Shown: positions 49,676 to 58,266, counted from the stretch's first letter. The stretch is DNA of 64,000 nucleotides from Stenotrophomonas rhizophila (GCF_000661955.1 NZ_CP007597.1:1481605-1545604); one strand, 5' to 3'. The notes: generated from the sequence alone by a model not told the origin. Made by a program: numbers and translations.

Positions 49676-50119
49676 TCAGCCGGTGCGGTCGAGGTTGGCG
49701 CTGAGCCGCTGCAGGAAGCTGGTCAGCCGCATGGTTTCATCCACGCTGAAGTCGGCCAGCATGCGTGTATTGCCCTCGTTGAGGATCTCGCGGGCCTGCG
49801 GCAACCGCTGCAGCGCCAGCGCCGTGAGTTCGATGCGCTGGGCGCGCGGGTGATGGGGATCCGGCGACCGTCGGATCAACTGGTCGCGCTCCAGCCGCGC
49901 CAGGGTCTGCGCCATCGAGGGCTGCTCCACCCGCAGCAGGCGGGCCAGCTCGGCCTGGGTGGTCGCCTTGCCCTGGCGCACCGCCTCGAGCACCGGCAGG
50001 CTGGCCATGCCCAGCCCCAGCGGACGCAGCTGGGTTTCGGCGACGCGGCTGAGTTCGCGTGCCACCTGCTTGATCAGGAACGATGGGACGTTGCTGGGAT
50101 CATGTGCGGGACGGGACAT
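49676..50119 (-). CDS. MarR family regulator
   Basis: 147 residues. Winged-helix core: MASLPVLEAVRQGKATTQAELARLLRVEQPSMAQTLARLERDQLIRRSPDPHHPRAQRIELT. N- and C-terminal helices provide dimerisation. Divergent from the flavin monooxygenase, with two near-identical 14-bp palindromes in the 80-base intergenic region that are likely its operators. It probably represses both itself and the oxygenase. Confidence 0.93.
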   Translation of the reverse strand: MSRPAHDPSNVPSFLIKQVARELSRVAETQLRPLGLGMASLPVLEAVRQGKATTQAELARLLRVEQPSMAQTLARLERDQLIRRSPDPHHPRAQRIELTALALQRLPQAREILNEGNTRMLADFSVDETMRLTSFLQRLSANLDRTG

Positions 50120-50137
50120 GCGGTCACCTGCGGGGCA

Positions 50138-50143
50138 TTGACA
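50138..50143 (+). promoter_or_regulatory. -35 box of the monooxygenase promoter
   Basis: A consensus TTGACA partly overlaps the first operator. A candidate -10, TAATCA at 50160-50165, lies 16 bases on, between and touching the two operators, so bound repressor would block the polymerase. Confidence 0.5.
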
Positions 50144-50177
50144 TAGGCGCCTATGATACTAATCATAGGGTCCTATG
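50142..50177. promoter_or_regulatory. twin MarR operators
   Basis: CATAGGCGCCTATG (50142-50155) and CATAGGGTCCTATG (50164-50177) are palindromes whose centres are 22 bp apart, about two helical turns, so two dimers would bind the same face. They sit between the divergent MarR and monooxygenase genes. Confidence 0.8.
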
Positions 50178-50199
50178 TTAAAGCCGCTGGAGGCGCCGC

Positions 50200-51291
50200 A
50201 TGTCCCGTTCCCCCCGTATTGCCATCGTCGGTGGCGGCCCCGCCGGGTTGCTGCTGGCGTGCCGGCTGCAACAGGCCGGCCGTGCCGTGCAGGTGTATGA
50301 AGCCGACGCCTCGCCCGACGCCCGCGCCCAGGGCGGCATGCTCGACCTGCACGCGGCGACCGGGCAGGCCGCGCTGCGCAGTGCCGGGTTGTTTGCGTCC
50401 TTCCAGCAGCTGGCGCGCTACGAAGACCAGGGCATGCGCCTGTTCGATGCACAGGGCCGGCTGCTGCTGGCCGACGACGGCGTGGGCGGCGACCGCCCGG
50501 AGATCGATCGCGGCCAGCTGCGCGCGCTGTTGCTGGCGCCGCTGGCCGAGGGCTGCGTGCGCTGGGGGCATGTGCTGACGCAGGCCAGGCGGAATGCAGG
50601 CAGTGTCGAGCTGCAGTTCGCCAACGGTGCGGTGGCGCGCGCCGACCTGGTGGTGGGCGCCGATGGCGCCTGGTCGAAGGTGCGCCCGCTGTTGACCGAC
50701 GTGCGCCCGCAGCACGCCGGCATCACCCTGTACGAGCTGTCACTGCCGGACGTGGACAACGCGCACCCGGCACTGGCAGCACTGGTTGGGCGCGGCACGC
50801 TGATCGCCAAGGGCAGTGGCGGCACCGTGTTCGCCCAGCGCAATGCGCATGCCCACGTGCGCGTGTACGCGTCGCTGCCGCAGCAGCTTGGCGACGGCGA
50901 AGCGGCGCCCCTGCACACCCGCGCCAGCCTGCTGCAGCATTTCCAGGGCTGGCACCCGGATCTGCGCCGGTTGATCGCCGACGCGCAGGACACCGTGCGG
51001 CCGTGGCCGATTCATACACTGCCGGTGGAGCATCGTTGGGCGCACTGTGACGCTGTCACCCTGATCGGCGACGCGGCGCACCTGATGCCGCCGGCCGGCG
51101 AGGGCGCCAACCTGGCCTTGCGCGATGCCGCCGATCTGGCCGACGCGCTCTGTGCCGTCGACTGGCCGGCCGCGGTAAACGCACATGAGCAGGTAATGTT
51201 CGCGCGCGCGGCGGTGTCCGCTGCCGACGCACACCAGATGCTGGCGATGGACTCGGCCGAACGCGTGCTGCAGATGTTCGACGCAATGTGA
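50200..51291 (+). CDS. FAD-dependent monooxygenase resembling TetX-type enzymes
   Basis: 363 residues. FAD Rossmann motif IAIVGGGPAGLLLACRLQQAG, then QGGMLDLHAATGQAAL and RPEIDRGQLRALLLAPL, which resemble TetX tetracycline-destructase motifs (GG-LDLH and RPEI-R--LR). VVGADGAWSKVRPLL is the DG motif, and LIGDAAHLMPPAGEGANLALRD the GD motif at about residue 290. The C-terminal helix is present. Many homologues act on other aromatics, so tetracycline inactivation is only a possibility. It probably belongs to a MarR regulon. Confidence 0.85.
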   Translation: MSRSPRIAIVGGGPAGLLLACRLQQAGRAVQVYEADASPDARAQGGMLDLHAATGQAALRSAGLFASFQQLARYEDQGMRLFDAQGRLLLADDGVGGDRPEIDRGQLRALLLAPLAEGCVRWGHVLTQARRNAGSVELQFANGAVARADLVVGADGAWSKVRPLLTDVRPQHAGITLYELSLPDVDNAHPALAALVGRGTLIAKGSGGTVFAQRNAHAHVRVYASLPQQLGDGEAAPLHTRASLLQHFQGWHPDLRRLIADAQDTVRPWPIHTLPVEHRWAHCDAVTLIGDAAHLMPPAGEGANLALRDAADLADALCAVDWPAAVNAHEQVMFARAAVSAADAHQMLAMDSAERVLQMFDAM

Positions 51292-51442
51292 CCGCGTTGG
51301 CGCGGTCTGGTCAGCCAGCCGTCGGGTACCTAAATAGGGCATGAAATCAGGGACTTCCGGCCTATGTCGCGCGTGTTGGGTTTGCCACATCCTGTGCGCC
51401 ACCACCACACACAGTTTCGAGGCAGGCATGAGGAGCAATGGG

Positions 51443-51988
51443 ATGAAGCACGGAAAGCAGGCGTGGTTGTGGGCGCTGCTGCCCGCGATGCTGGCGCTGG
51501 GCGCCACCGCCCAGGCACAGAACTACGATCGCTATCGCGACGATGGCTACAACAGCGGTCCGGTGCGCTGCGAATCGATCAAGGGCCGCACCCAGCAGTG
51601 CCCGTTGCAGGGGCGTGCACGCCTGGTCCGCCAGATTTCCGGTTCGCCCTGCGTGGAAGGCGAGACCTGGGGCCAGGCCCGCAATGGCGTGTGGGTGACC
51701 CAGGGCTGCCGCGCCGAATTCATCGCCGAGGGCGGGCGTGGCCACGGCGGTGGCTGGGGCGGCAACCAAGGCGGTAACCACGGCGGCGGCTGGGGCGGGC
51801 GTGGCCAAGTGGTCACCTGCGACTCCAACGACCACCGGCTGCAGCGCTGCAACGTCAGCATCCGGCGCGATGCGCGGCTGGTCCGCCAGACCTCGCGCAC
51901 GGCGTGCGTGGAAGGCCGCACCTGGGGCTGGGACCGCAACGGGGTGTGGGTCAACGGCGGTTGCCGTGGCGAATTCCAGGTGAATTGA
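51443..51988 (+). CDS. secreted protein with two DUF3011 repeats
   Basis: 181 residues. Start ATG 51443 chosen because AGGAG lies 7 bases upstream; ATG 51428 would add five residues. Signal peptide ends ATAQAQ. Repeat 1 (CESIKGRTQQCPLQG... then ACVEG-like SPCVEGETWGQARNGVWVTQGC) and repeat 2 (CDSNDHRLQRCNVSIRRDARLV... TACVEGRTWGWDRNGVWVNGGC) are homologous, each with four Cys that probably form disulfides. They are joined by a Gly-rich GGRGHGGGWGGNQGGN linker. Lectin-like or wall-binding roles have been suggested for the family; not proven. Confidence 0.8.
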   Translation: MKHGKQAWLWALLPAMLALGATAQAQNYDRYRDDGYNSGPVRCESIKGRTQQCPLQGRARLVRQISGSPCVEGETWGQARNGVWVTQGCRAEFIAEGGRGHGGGWGGNQGGNHGGGWGGRGQVVTCDSNDHRLQRCNVSIRRDARLVRQTSRTACVEGRTWGWDRNGVWVNGGCRGEFQVN

Positions 51989-52024
51989 GGTCGCAGCAAT
52001 CATTGGGCTGGTGAATCAGAAAAA

Positions 52025-52040
52025 TCTGATACAGATCACA
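52025..52040 (+). promoter_or_regulatory. second Clp/CRP-like site
   Basis: TCTGA-TACAGA-TCACA differs by one base from TGTGA-N6-TCACA. It lies 117 bases before the 67-residue gene at 52157. No well-placed -10 confirms it. Confidence 0.4.
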
Positions 52041-52156
52041 GTTCCGATTGGTTACTGTCCGGGGCGGGAAGCCCCGGCTTCGTCCGACCCCAGGTTCCGC
52101 CGCACGGTCGTGCGGCGCGTCCTGCCCGATATGCCGACTCATGGAGAGAGCACCGC

Positions 52157-52360
52157 ATGTTGATCCGCCTGCAACTGGAGCACCGCCTGTGGCGCGTGCT
52201 GCACCCGGACAAGCTGGAATCGTTCCGTTTCCACGACAGCGCCAAGGCGTTTGATTTCGCCGATGCGCTGGCGCGCCTGCATCACGCCGAGACCGGCCGA
52301 CGCAGTTCGGTACGGGTGGAAGCCAGCGGGGCGTACGTGGAGGCCGTGCGCTACGGCTGA
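52157..52360 (+). CDS. 67-residue protein, paralogue of 49449-49652
   Basis: ATG 52157 preceded by GAGAGAGCACCGC. Product contains IRLQLEHRLWRVLHPDKLES, then FDFADALARLHHAETGRRSS and VEASGAYVEAVRYG at the end. Identical in length to the paralogue about 2.7 kb upstream and clearly homologous across the C-terminal half. The 168-base upstream gap holds a Clp-like site and two GC-rich hairpins (CCGGGGC...GCCCCGG near 52059 and GCCGCACGGTCGTGCGGC near 52098). Function unknown. Confidence 0.75.
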   Translation: MLIRLQLEHRLWRVLHPDKLESFRFHDSAKAFDFADALARLHHAETGRRSSVRVEASGAYVEAVRYG

Positions 52361-52375
52361 CGCCGGCGGGGCACG

Positions 52376-52546
52376 GTAGAGCCGACCGTTGGTCGGCTGC
52401 TTTGCGCGTAAAACCATCCCGTGACATGACCGGTAGAGCCGACCGTTGGTCGGCTGCTTTGCGCGTAAAACCATCCCGTGACATGGCCGGTAGAGCCGAC
52501 CGTTGGTCGGCTGCTTTGCGCGTAAAACCATCCCGTGACGTCAGTC
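52376..52546 (+). repeat. three tandem 57-bp units, each with a SMAG palindrome
   Basis: GTAG starts at 52376, 52433 and 52490 give an exact 57-base period. Each unit is a 25-base SMAG (GTAGAGCCGACC to GGTCGGCTGC) plus a 32-base tail containing TTTGCGCGTAAAACC and ATCCCGTGAC. Near-identity of the units, with only a few differences, points to recent duplication. It sits in the convergent gap before dxs. Confidence 0.92.
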
Positions 52547-52552
52547 ACCACC

Positions 52553-52576
52553 CAGCCGGGCAGAGCCCGGCTCTAC
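52553..52576 (-). repeat. SMAG-like palindrome, opposite orientation
   Basis: On the minus strand GTAGAGCCGGGC...GCCCGGCTG. It lies 12 bases after the dxs stop, facing the tandem 57-bp repeats. Confidence 0.75.
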
Positions 52577-52588
52577 GAGGCCGCAACC

Positions 52589-54499
52589 TCAACCCGCGGC
52601 GCTGAGCGGATGCCCATCGCTGGCCAGCTGCGGCCAGCGCTTGAGCACCGCCGCCCGGATACCGGCGGCATCGATGCCGGCTTCGGCCAGCAGGTCTTCG
52701 CGGCTGGCGTGATGCTGGAAGCTGTCCGGCAGGCCCAGGTGCAGGATCGACTTGAGCACGTCTTCGGCATTGAACAGTTCGGCCACGCCCGAGCCGGCGC
52801 CACCGGCCACCACGTTGTCTTCAATGGTGACGAAGCCGTCGTGGGTACGTGCCAGCTCCAGCAGCAGGGCGCGGTCGAGGGGCTTGATGAAGCGCATGTT
52901 GACCACGCTCAAGCCCAGCGCACGGCCCACCGCTTCGGCGGCCGGCACGGTGCTGCCGAACGCCAGCAGGGCCACGCGGCTGCCCTGTACGCGCAGGTCG
53001 GCCTTGCCGATCTCCAGCGTGGACAGATCGGTGCCAGCGTCCACGCCGGTGCCACTGCCGCGCGGGTAGCGCACCGCAGCCGGGCCGTCGAACGCCAGGC
53101 CGGTGCTCAGCATCTGCCGGCATTCGGCTTCGTCGGCAGGCGCCATCACCACCATGTGCGGCACGCAGCGCAGGAAGCTCAGGTCCAGGTTGCCGGCATG
53201 GGTGGCGCCATCGGGGCCCACGACGCCGGCACGGTCGATCGCAAACAGCACGTCCAGCTCCTGCACGGCCACGTCGTGCACCAGCTGGTCGTACGCGCGC
53301 TGCAGGAACGTGGAGTAGATCGCCACCACCGGCTTGGCGCCCTGCGTGGCCATGCCTGCGGCCAGTGTCACCGCGTGCTGTTCGGCGATGGCCACGTCGA
53401 AGTAGCGCTCCGGGTATTCCTTGCTGAAACGGACCAGGCCCGAGCCTTCGCGCATGGCCGGGGTGATGCCCACCAGCTTGGGGTCGGCCGCGGCGGCGTC
53501 GCACAGCCAGTCGCTGAACACATCGGTGTAGGTCGGCTTCTTGGCGGCGCCCTTGGACACCAGGCCCTTGTCCGGATCGAACGGCCCGACGGCGTGATAG
53601 CCGATCTGGTCGCCCTCGGCACGCTCGTAGCCCTTGCCCTTGGTGGTCATCACGTGGAGCAGCTTCAGGCCCTTGAGGCCCTTGAGCGTCTTCAACGTGG
53701 CTACCAGTGCCGGCAGGTCGTGGCCATCGATGGGGCCGGTGTAATGGAAGCCCATTTCCTCGAAGAACGTGGACGGCACGAACATGCCCTTCCAGTGTTC
53801 TTCCCAGCGCTTGACGAAGCGCGCGGTGGGGTTGTTCTTCTTGTCGCCCAGGATCTTCTTGCCGCCTTCGCGCAGCGCGTTGAGCGTGCGGCTGCCGGTG
53901 GCACGGCCGAGCATCTTGGTCAGCCCGCCAACGGCCTCGGAGATCGACATGTTGTTGTCGTTGAGGATCACCAGCAGGTTCGGTTCGCTGTCCATGCCAC
54001 CGGCATGGTTGAGCGCCTCGTAGGCCATGCCGGCGGTCATCGCGCCGTCGCCGATCACCGCGACCACCTTGCGATCGTCGCCTTCCAGCTGGCGCGCGAT
54101 GGCCATGCCGAGCGCGGCCGAGATCGAGGTCGAGGAGTGGCCCACGCCGAAGGTGTCGAACTCGCTCTCTTCGCGCTTGGGGAACGGCGCCACGCCGTCC
54201 TTCTGCTTGACCGTGTGGATCGCGTCGCGGCGACCGGTGAGGATCTTGTGCGGGTAGGTCTGATGCCCCACGTCCCAGACCAGCTGGTCCACCGGGGTCT
54301 GGTACAGGTAGTGCAGGGCCACGGTCAATTCGATCACGCCCAGCCCGGCGCCGAAATGGCCGCCGCTCTTGCCGACCGATTCGATCAGGTAGGCACGCAG
54401 TTCGTCGGCGATGGCGGGCAGTTCGGATTCATCGAACCTGCGCAGGTCATCCGGTGACTGGATGCGCGACAGGCGGGGATAGCGGGCGGAATCGATCAT
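52589..54499 (-). CDS. dxs: 1-deoxy-D-xylulose-5-phosphate synthase
   Basis: 636 residues. First committed enzyme of the MEP isoprenoid pathway, using thiamine diphosphate. [20 protein letters not shown] and [17 protein letters not shown] at the N-terminus, ThDP motif [19 protein letters not shown] ending NDNNMSISE, then the pyrimidine domain ([45 protein letters not shown]). Ends HPLSAAG. The ATG at 54499 precedes [19 protein letters not shown]. The downstream gap is filled by SMAG repeats. Confidence 0.97.
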   Translation of the reverse strand: MIDSARYPRLSRIQSPDDLRRFDESELPAIADELRAYLIESVGKSGGHFGAGLGVIELTVALHYLYQTPVDQLVWDVGHQTYPHKILTGRRDAIHTVKQKDGVAPFPKREESEFDTFGVGHSSTSISAALGMAIARQLEGDDRKVVAVIGDGAMTAGMAYEALNHAGGMDSEPNLLVILNDNNMSISEAVGGLTKMLGRATGSRTLNALREGGKKILGDKKNNPTARFVKRWEEHWKGMFVPSTFFEEMGFHYTGPIDGHDLPALVATLKTLKGLKGLKLLHVMTTKGKGYERAEGDQIGYHAVGPFDPDKGLVSKGAAKKPTYTDVFSDWLCDAAAADPKLVGITPAMREGSGLVRFSKEYPERYFDVAIAEQHAVTLAAGMATQGAKPVVAIYSTFLQRAYDQLVHDVAVQELDVLFAIDRAGVVGPDGATHAGNLDLSFLRCVPHMVVMAPADEAECRQMLSTGLAFDGPAAVRYPRGSGTGVDAGTDLSTLEIGKADLRVQGSRVALLAFGSTVPAAEAVGRALGLSVVNMRFIKPLDRALLLELARTHDGFVTIEDNVVAGGAGSGVAELFNAEDVLKSILHLGLPDSFQHHASREDLLAEAGIDAAGIRAAVLKRWPQLASDGHPLSAAG

Positions 54500-54611
54500 G
54501 TTTATCGCGCTTCTTCTGAGCGCCTATTTTCCCCCCCAAACCGGGGTGGGGCAAGCAAACCGCCTTCGGAGTGAGCAAACGGTGACGGGGCCTGCGTCAG
54601 TTGGTCGCAGG

Positions 54612-55271
54612 TCAGGCCGCCAGTTTGGAGCGTTTGGGCAGCTGCGCCTTCAGGAAGGCCATCTGGTCGGCCAGGATGTTGCGGTTGGACAGGATCATGT
54701 GTTCGATCCAGCTGGGCCGGTACGGCACGGCCAGCAGCGGCATGCCGGCCTGCTGCGGGGTGCGGTCGCTCTTGCGCGAGTTGCAGTGGAAACAGGCGCT
54801 GACCACGTTTTCCCACACGTCCAGGCCGCCCTTGGAGATCGGCATGACATGGTCGCGGGTCAATTGGGGGCGGTTGAACTGCTGGCCGCAGTACAGGCAC
54901 AGGTGCGCGTCGCGGGCGAACAGCGCCTGGTTGGACAGGTTCGGGGTGGGATCCAGCGCGCGCGAACGGGCGTGGCCGCGTGCGGCGATGATCGGGTGCA
55001 GGTCCATGCCGCTCTGGATACCGGTCAACCGGCTGGTGCCGCCATGGATGTGCAGGCAGGGGTCACCGAGAGTCCAGGCGACGGCATCACGCGCATACAG
55101 GCAGGCCGCATCCTGCCAGTTGATCCAGTCCAGGACCCGCCCGTGCGCATCCAGCGAGAGCAGGCGGACGCTGCCGGGCCGGTGCAGGGTGGCGATGGGC
55201 GACACTTCGTCGACCGGGGCGGACGAGGCTCCGGTATCGATCAGACCTAGGCGTGTAGTGTCTGTCTCCAT
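54612..55271 (-). CDS. HNH endonuclease family protein
   Basis: 219 residues. HNH core at about 130-185: LCLYCGQQFNRPQLTRDHVMP then ISKGGLDVWENVVSACFHCN, with two CxxC pairs for the structural metal, the DH catalytic pair and the Asn. The N-terminal 120 residues (VRLLSLDAHGRVLDWINWQDAACLYARDAVAW) match the conserved chromosomal HNH family found next to housekeeping genes, usually not a mobile homing enzyme. 112 bases upstream of dxs on the same strand. Confidence 0.88.
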   Translation of the reverse strand: METDTTRLGLIDTGASSAPVDEVSPIATLHRPGSVRLLSLDAHGRVLDWINWQDAACLYARDAVAWTLGDPCLHIHGGTSRLTGIQSGMDLHPIIAARGHARSRALDPTPNLSNQALFARDAHLCLYCGQQFNRPQLTRDHVMPISKGGLDVWENVVSACFHCNSRKSDRTPQQAGMPLLAVPYRPSWIEHMILSNRNILADQMAFLKAQLPKRSKLAA

Positions 55272-55325
55272 CGGGAAAACAGCTTATACCGGAATGTTGA
55301 CGTTTTGTGTATAGGAACGAACCAA

Positions 55326-55449
55326 AGGTTCGTTCCGGGTAGCAACCGACCGCTGGTCGGTTGGCCCTCGTTCGTTCCGGGTAGCAACCGACCGCTGGTC
55401 GGTTGGCTCAGGTTCGTTCCGGGTAGCAACCGACCGTTGGTCGGTTGGC
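55326..55449 (+). repeat. three tandem 42-bp units with variant SMAG palindromes
   Basis: GTAG at 55339, 55381 and 55423 gives a 42-base period. Unit: (G)TTCGTTCCGG, then GTAGCAACCGACC, a GGTCGGTTG return arm and a short spacer. Arms differ from the common SMAG (CAACCGACC in place of AGCCGACC) while remaining complementary. Upstream of the HNH gene. Confidence 0.88.
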
Positions 55450-55480
55450 TTCCGGGCGTGGCGTCGCCGTGGCCGCCGAT

Positions 55481-55505
55481 GTGCCGACCAACGGTCGGCA
55501 CCTAC
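55481..55505 (-). repeat. SMAG-like palindrome
   Basis: On the minus strand GTAGGTGCCGACC...GGTCGGCAC. A third arm variant in the same 350-base intergenic region. Confidence 0.75.
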
Positions 55506-55583
55506 GCGGGCAGGCCTTTCATCTGCGGCCAGTGCATGCCGATCCCCCGGGCACCATCCACACTCGATTGATCCACATCCCCG

Positions 55584-55610
55584 GTCGCCACCGACCGTTG
55601 GTCGGTGGGC
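55584..55610 (+). repeat. SMAG-like palindrome without GTAG end
   Basis: GTCGCCACCGACC ... GGTCGGTGGGC, directly before the stop codon of the acyl-CoA dehydrogenase gene at 55621. It probably lost its GTAG terminus. Confidence 0.6.
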
Positions 55611-55620
55611 CGGTCAACGA

Positions 55621-57414
55621 TCAACCTTCCCCGAAATGCGCATCCGCCATCGTCATCAGCGGCGCCGCGCCGCTCTGGATGGCGGCGGCATGGCTGAGGG
55701 TGCGCGGCAGCACGCGGGCGAAGTAGAAGCGGGCGGTTTCGCGCTTGGCCTGCTTGAACGCCTCGCTCTGCGCGGAGGCGTCGGCGGCGGCAACGCTGCG
55801 CGCCCACCAGTAGGCCAGCACCACGTAGCCCGAATAGAACAGGTAGTCGAAGCTGGCCGCGCCCAGTTCCTCGGGATTGCCGGCCGCGCGCTGCAGGGTG
55901 GCCATCGTGAGCGTGCCCCATTCGTCGGCCTTGGCGCGCAGCGGGGCGATGAACTCGGCGAGCGCTTCGTTGCCTTCATTGGCCTTGGCGAACGCCTCGA
56001 TCTCGGCCAGCATCAGCTTCAGCCCGGCGCCCTGGCTGGAGGCGGTCTTGCGCCCGATCAGGTCCAGCGCCTGGATGCCGGTGGTGCCTTCATACAGCGT
56101 GGTGATGCGCGCATCGCGGGCCAGCTGTTCCATGCCGTGCTCGCGGATGTAGCCGTGGCCACCGAAGCACTGCAGGGCGTTGTAGGTGTTCTCGATGCCC
56201 CATTCGGTCTGGCAGGCCTTCGAAATCGGGGTCAGGAAGCTCACCAGGGTGTCGGCGCGCTCGCGCTCGCCGGCATCGTCGGCATGGTGGGCCACGTCGA
56301 CCAGGGTGGCCGCGTGCAGGGCCAGCAGGCGGCTGCCTTCGACCAGCGACTTGATGGTCAGCAGCATGCGGCGCACGTCCGGGTGGACCAGGATCGGGTC
56401 GGCCGGCTTCTCGGGATTCTTGGGGCCGCTCAACGAGCGCGACTGCAGGCGCTCGCGGGCGTACTTCAGTGCGTTCTGGTACGCACGCTCGGACAGGCCG
56501 ATGCCCTGCAGGCCAACGCCCAGGCGCGCGGTGTTCATCATGGTGAACATTGCCTGCAGGCCCTTGTGCGGCTGGCCGACCAGATAGCCTTCGGCGCCGT
56601 CGAAGTTCATCACGCAGGTGACCGAGCCCTTGATGCCCATCTTGTGTTCGATCGAGCCGCAGCGCAGCGCGTTGCGCTCGCCGACCTTGCCCTCGCGGTC
56701 CACCTTGAACTTGGGGGTGACAAACAGCGAGATGCCCTTGGCACCGGCCGGGGCGTCGGGCAGCTTGGCCAGCACCAGGTGCACGATGTTGTCGGTGAGG
56801 TCGTGCTCGCCGGCGGTGATGAAAATCTTGGTGCCGGTGATGGCGTAGCTGCCATCGGCATTGGGTTCGGCCTTGGTCTTGAGCAGGCCCAGGTCGGTGC
56901 CGCAATGCGGTTCGGTCAGGCACATGGTGCCGGTCCAGCGGCCTTCGATCAGCGGCTTCAGGAAGGCCTCCTGCTGCCACGCTTCGCCGTGCTGCTTGAG
57001 CGCTTCGATGGCCCCGTGCGAGAGCAGCGGGAAGTTGCCCCAGGCCAGGTTGGCGGCGTTGATCATTTCGTTGAGCGGCACGCCGAGGGTGTGCGGCAGG
57101 CCCTGGCCACCCAGTTCCGGTGCGGCGGTGAGGCCGGTCCAGCCGCCGTCGACGAACTGCGCGTAGGCCTGCTTGAAGCCGGGCGGGGTGGTGACCTCGC
57201 CGGTGGCCTGGTCGAGCACGCAGCCGATTTCGTCACCCACGCTGTTGAGCGGCGCCAGCACGGTGGTGCTGAAGCGGCCGGCTTCCTCGAGCACGGCGTC
57301 CACCACGTCGGTGGTGGCGTCGGTGAAGCCGAGGCGGGCGAACAGGGGTTCGACCTTGAGCACGTCATGCAGGGCGAAACGGATATCGGAAAGCGGTGCG
57401 GTGTAGCTGCTCAT
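55621..57414 (-). CDS. acyl-CoA dehydrogenase with C-terminal extension domain
   Basis: 597 residues from ATG 57414. N-terminal helical domain, mid beta-domain with TMCLTEPHCGTDLGLLKTKA (FAD/substrate contacts) and ITGTKIFITAGEHDLTDNIVH, then helical C-terminal region with CFGGHGYIREHGMEQLARDARIT and EGTTGIQALDLIGRK. The last about 120 residues are the acyl-CoA dehydrogenase C-terminal domain of the longer 590-600-residue subfamily. Role: the first oxidation step of fatty-acid beta-oxidation or a related acyl-CoA. It is followed by the lipoprotein gene upstream on the same strand. Confidence 0.92.
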   Translation of the reverse strand: MSSYTAPLSDIRFALHDVLKVEPLFARLGFTDATTDVVDAVLEEAGRFSTTVLAPLNSVGDEIGCVLDQATGEVTTPPGFKQAYAQFVDGGWTGLTAAPELGGQGLPHTLGVPLNEMINAANLAWGNFPLLSHGAIEALKQHGEAWQQEAFLKPLIEGRWTGTMCLTEPHCGTDLGLLKTKAEPNADGSYAITGTKIFITAGEHDLTDNIVHLVLAKLPDAPAGAKGISLFVTPKFKVDREGKVGERNALRCGSIEHKMGIKGSVTCVMNFDGAEGYLVGQPHKGLQAMFTMMNTARLGVGLQGIGLSERAYQNALKYARERLQSRSLSGPKNPEKPADPILVHPDVRRMLLTIKSLVEGSRLLALHAATLVDVAHHADDAGERERADTLVSFLTPISKACQTEWGIENTYNALQCFGGHGYIREHGMEQLARDARITTLYEGTTGIQALDLIGRKTASSQGAGLKLMLAEIEAFAKANEGNEALAEFIAPLRAKADEWGTLTMATLQRAAGNPEELGAASFDYLFYSGYVVLAYWWARSVAAADASAQSEAFKQAKRETARFYFARVLPRTLSHAAAIQSGAAPLMTMADAHFGEG

Positions 57415-57460
57415 CGTCAGGTCTCGATCAGGTGCAAAGGGGGGGCGGGCGGTGCGCGGG

Positions 57461-57949
57461 TCAGCGCAGCACGCCGGGCAGGCCGGGGGCCTGGTTGAGG
57501 GTGCTGCGGCTGTCGACATCGAAGCTGCGCAGTTTCTTTTCCTGCGGGGTGGCGCTGACCGTGCCCTTGAGCGAATAGGCGAGGGTGCGGTTGCCGGCAA
57601 GGGCGTCGGCGACGACCAGGCGGGCGCCGGAGGCAGGCTGGAGCTGGAGGGTGATGACTTCGGCGGAGACGCCGCCGATGGACACGGCCGGTTTGGCAGT
57701 GAGGGTGCCAGCGTCTTCATCGCCGACCTTGAGCGCCAGGCTGAGGTCATTGAAGACCATGGGCATGGAGCTGAAATTCTGCAGGCGCAGGGCAACATCC
57801 CACCCGCCGTCGGCGCGCACGGTGAGCTGCTGGACGCTGGCACCGGGGGGCGAGACGCGCTTGACCACGCCACTGTTGCAGGCGGCAAGGGCCAGGGTGC
57901 TGCCGGCGACAAGGGCGACAAGCAGGGCGGTACGGAAGCGGTGGTACAT
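57461..57949 (-). CDS. lipoprotein, LEA14/WHy-like
   Basis: 162 residues. Signal sequence TALLVALVAGSTLALAAC has a lipobox (LAAC), so it is membrane-anchored, probably periplasmic face or outer membrane. The mature part (VALRLQNFSSMPMVFNDLSLALKVG, then a TLTAKPAVSIGGVSAEVITL segment and SLKGTVSATPQEKKLRSFDV) resembles late-embryogenesis-abundant type-2 (WHy) domains, a beta-sandwich found in stress proteins. It lies 46 bases upstream of the acyl-CoA dehydrogenase start, so co-transcription is possible. Confidence 0.75.
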   Translation of the reverse strand: MYHRFRTALLVALVAGSTLALAACNSGVVKRVSPPGASVQQLTVRADGGWDVALRLQNFSSMPMVFNDLSLALKVGDEDAGTLTAKPAVSIGGVSAEVITLQLQPASGARLVVADALAGNRTLAYSLKGTVSATPQEKKLRSFDVDSRSTLNQAPGLPGVLR

Positions 57950-58060
57950 GGGCGCAATCCTCGAGCAGGTGCCGCGTGGGCCAAAGCATACTACGGCGTA
58001 TGGTGGTTGTGCTGGCTTTGGGTTTTGGTGGGTGCAGGGTAGGGGGTTTTTGTTTCGAAG

Positions 58061-58085
58061 CTGAAGCCAGAGCCGGAGCCAGAGC
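58061..58085 (+). repeat. hexamer repeat, left flank of elements C/D
   Basis: CTGAAGCCAGAGCC GGAGCC AGAGC: about four tandem AGAGCC-type hexamers. A shorter version, GCTGAAGCCAGGGCCAGAGC at 9484-9503, precedes element A. Confidence 0.7.
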
Positions 58086-58105
58086 GTCGGCTTGGTGGGG
58101 AGGGC

Positions 58106-58204
58106 GGGCGTGGGTGGGTTGGCGGGACACGCCGCAAGTACGTCCCTGTAGGCTCGTTCGCGCCATCCATGGCGCTCTACGGTCCCGCCAACCCACCCAC
58201 GCCC
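58106..58204 (+). repeat. double-hairpin intergenic element C
   Basis: Outer arms of 23 bases (58106-58128 and 58182-58204) are perfectly complementary. Inside are ACGCCGCAAGTACGTCCCTG and TAGGCTC, nearly as in element A, and the inner hairpin GCGCCAT-CC-ATGGCGC. Plus orientation. Confidence 0.8.
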
Positions 58205-58266
58205 ACCCCTCCAGCCATGGTCGGCGCGTAGGTGAGAGCAAGAGCAGTGGGTCGGGGAGGGGGGGG

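Noticed and set aside
50200..51291. Naming the monooxygenase tet(X)
   Set aside because: Motif likeness alone does not show tetracycline inactivation; many homologues have other aromatic substrates.
52376..52546. CRISPR array at the 57-bp repeats
   Set aside because: Only three units, repeat and spacer are both identical, and there are no cas genes; the units are SMAG-containing tandem duplications.
52351..52551. Small repetitive ORF (MVTDVTGWFYAQSSRPTVGS type)
   Set aside because: Entirely generated by translating the three 57-bp repeat units.
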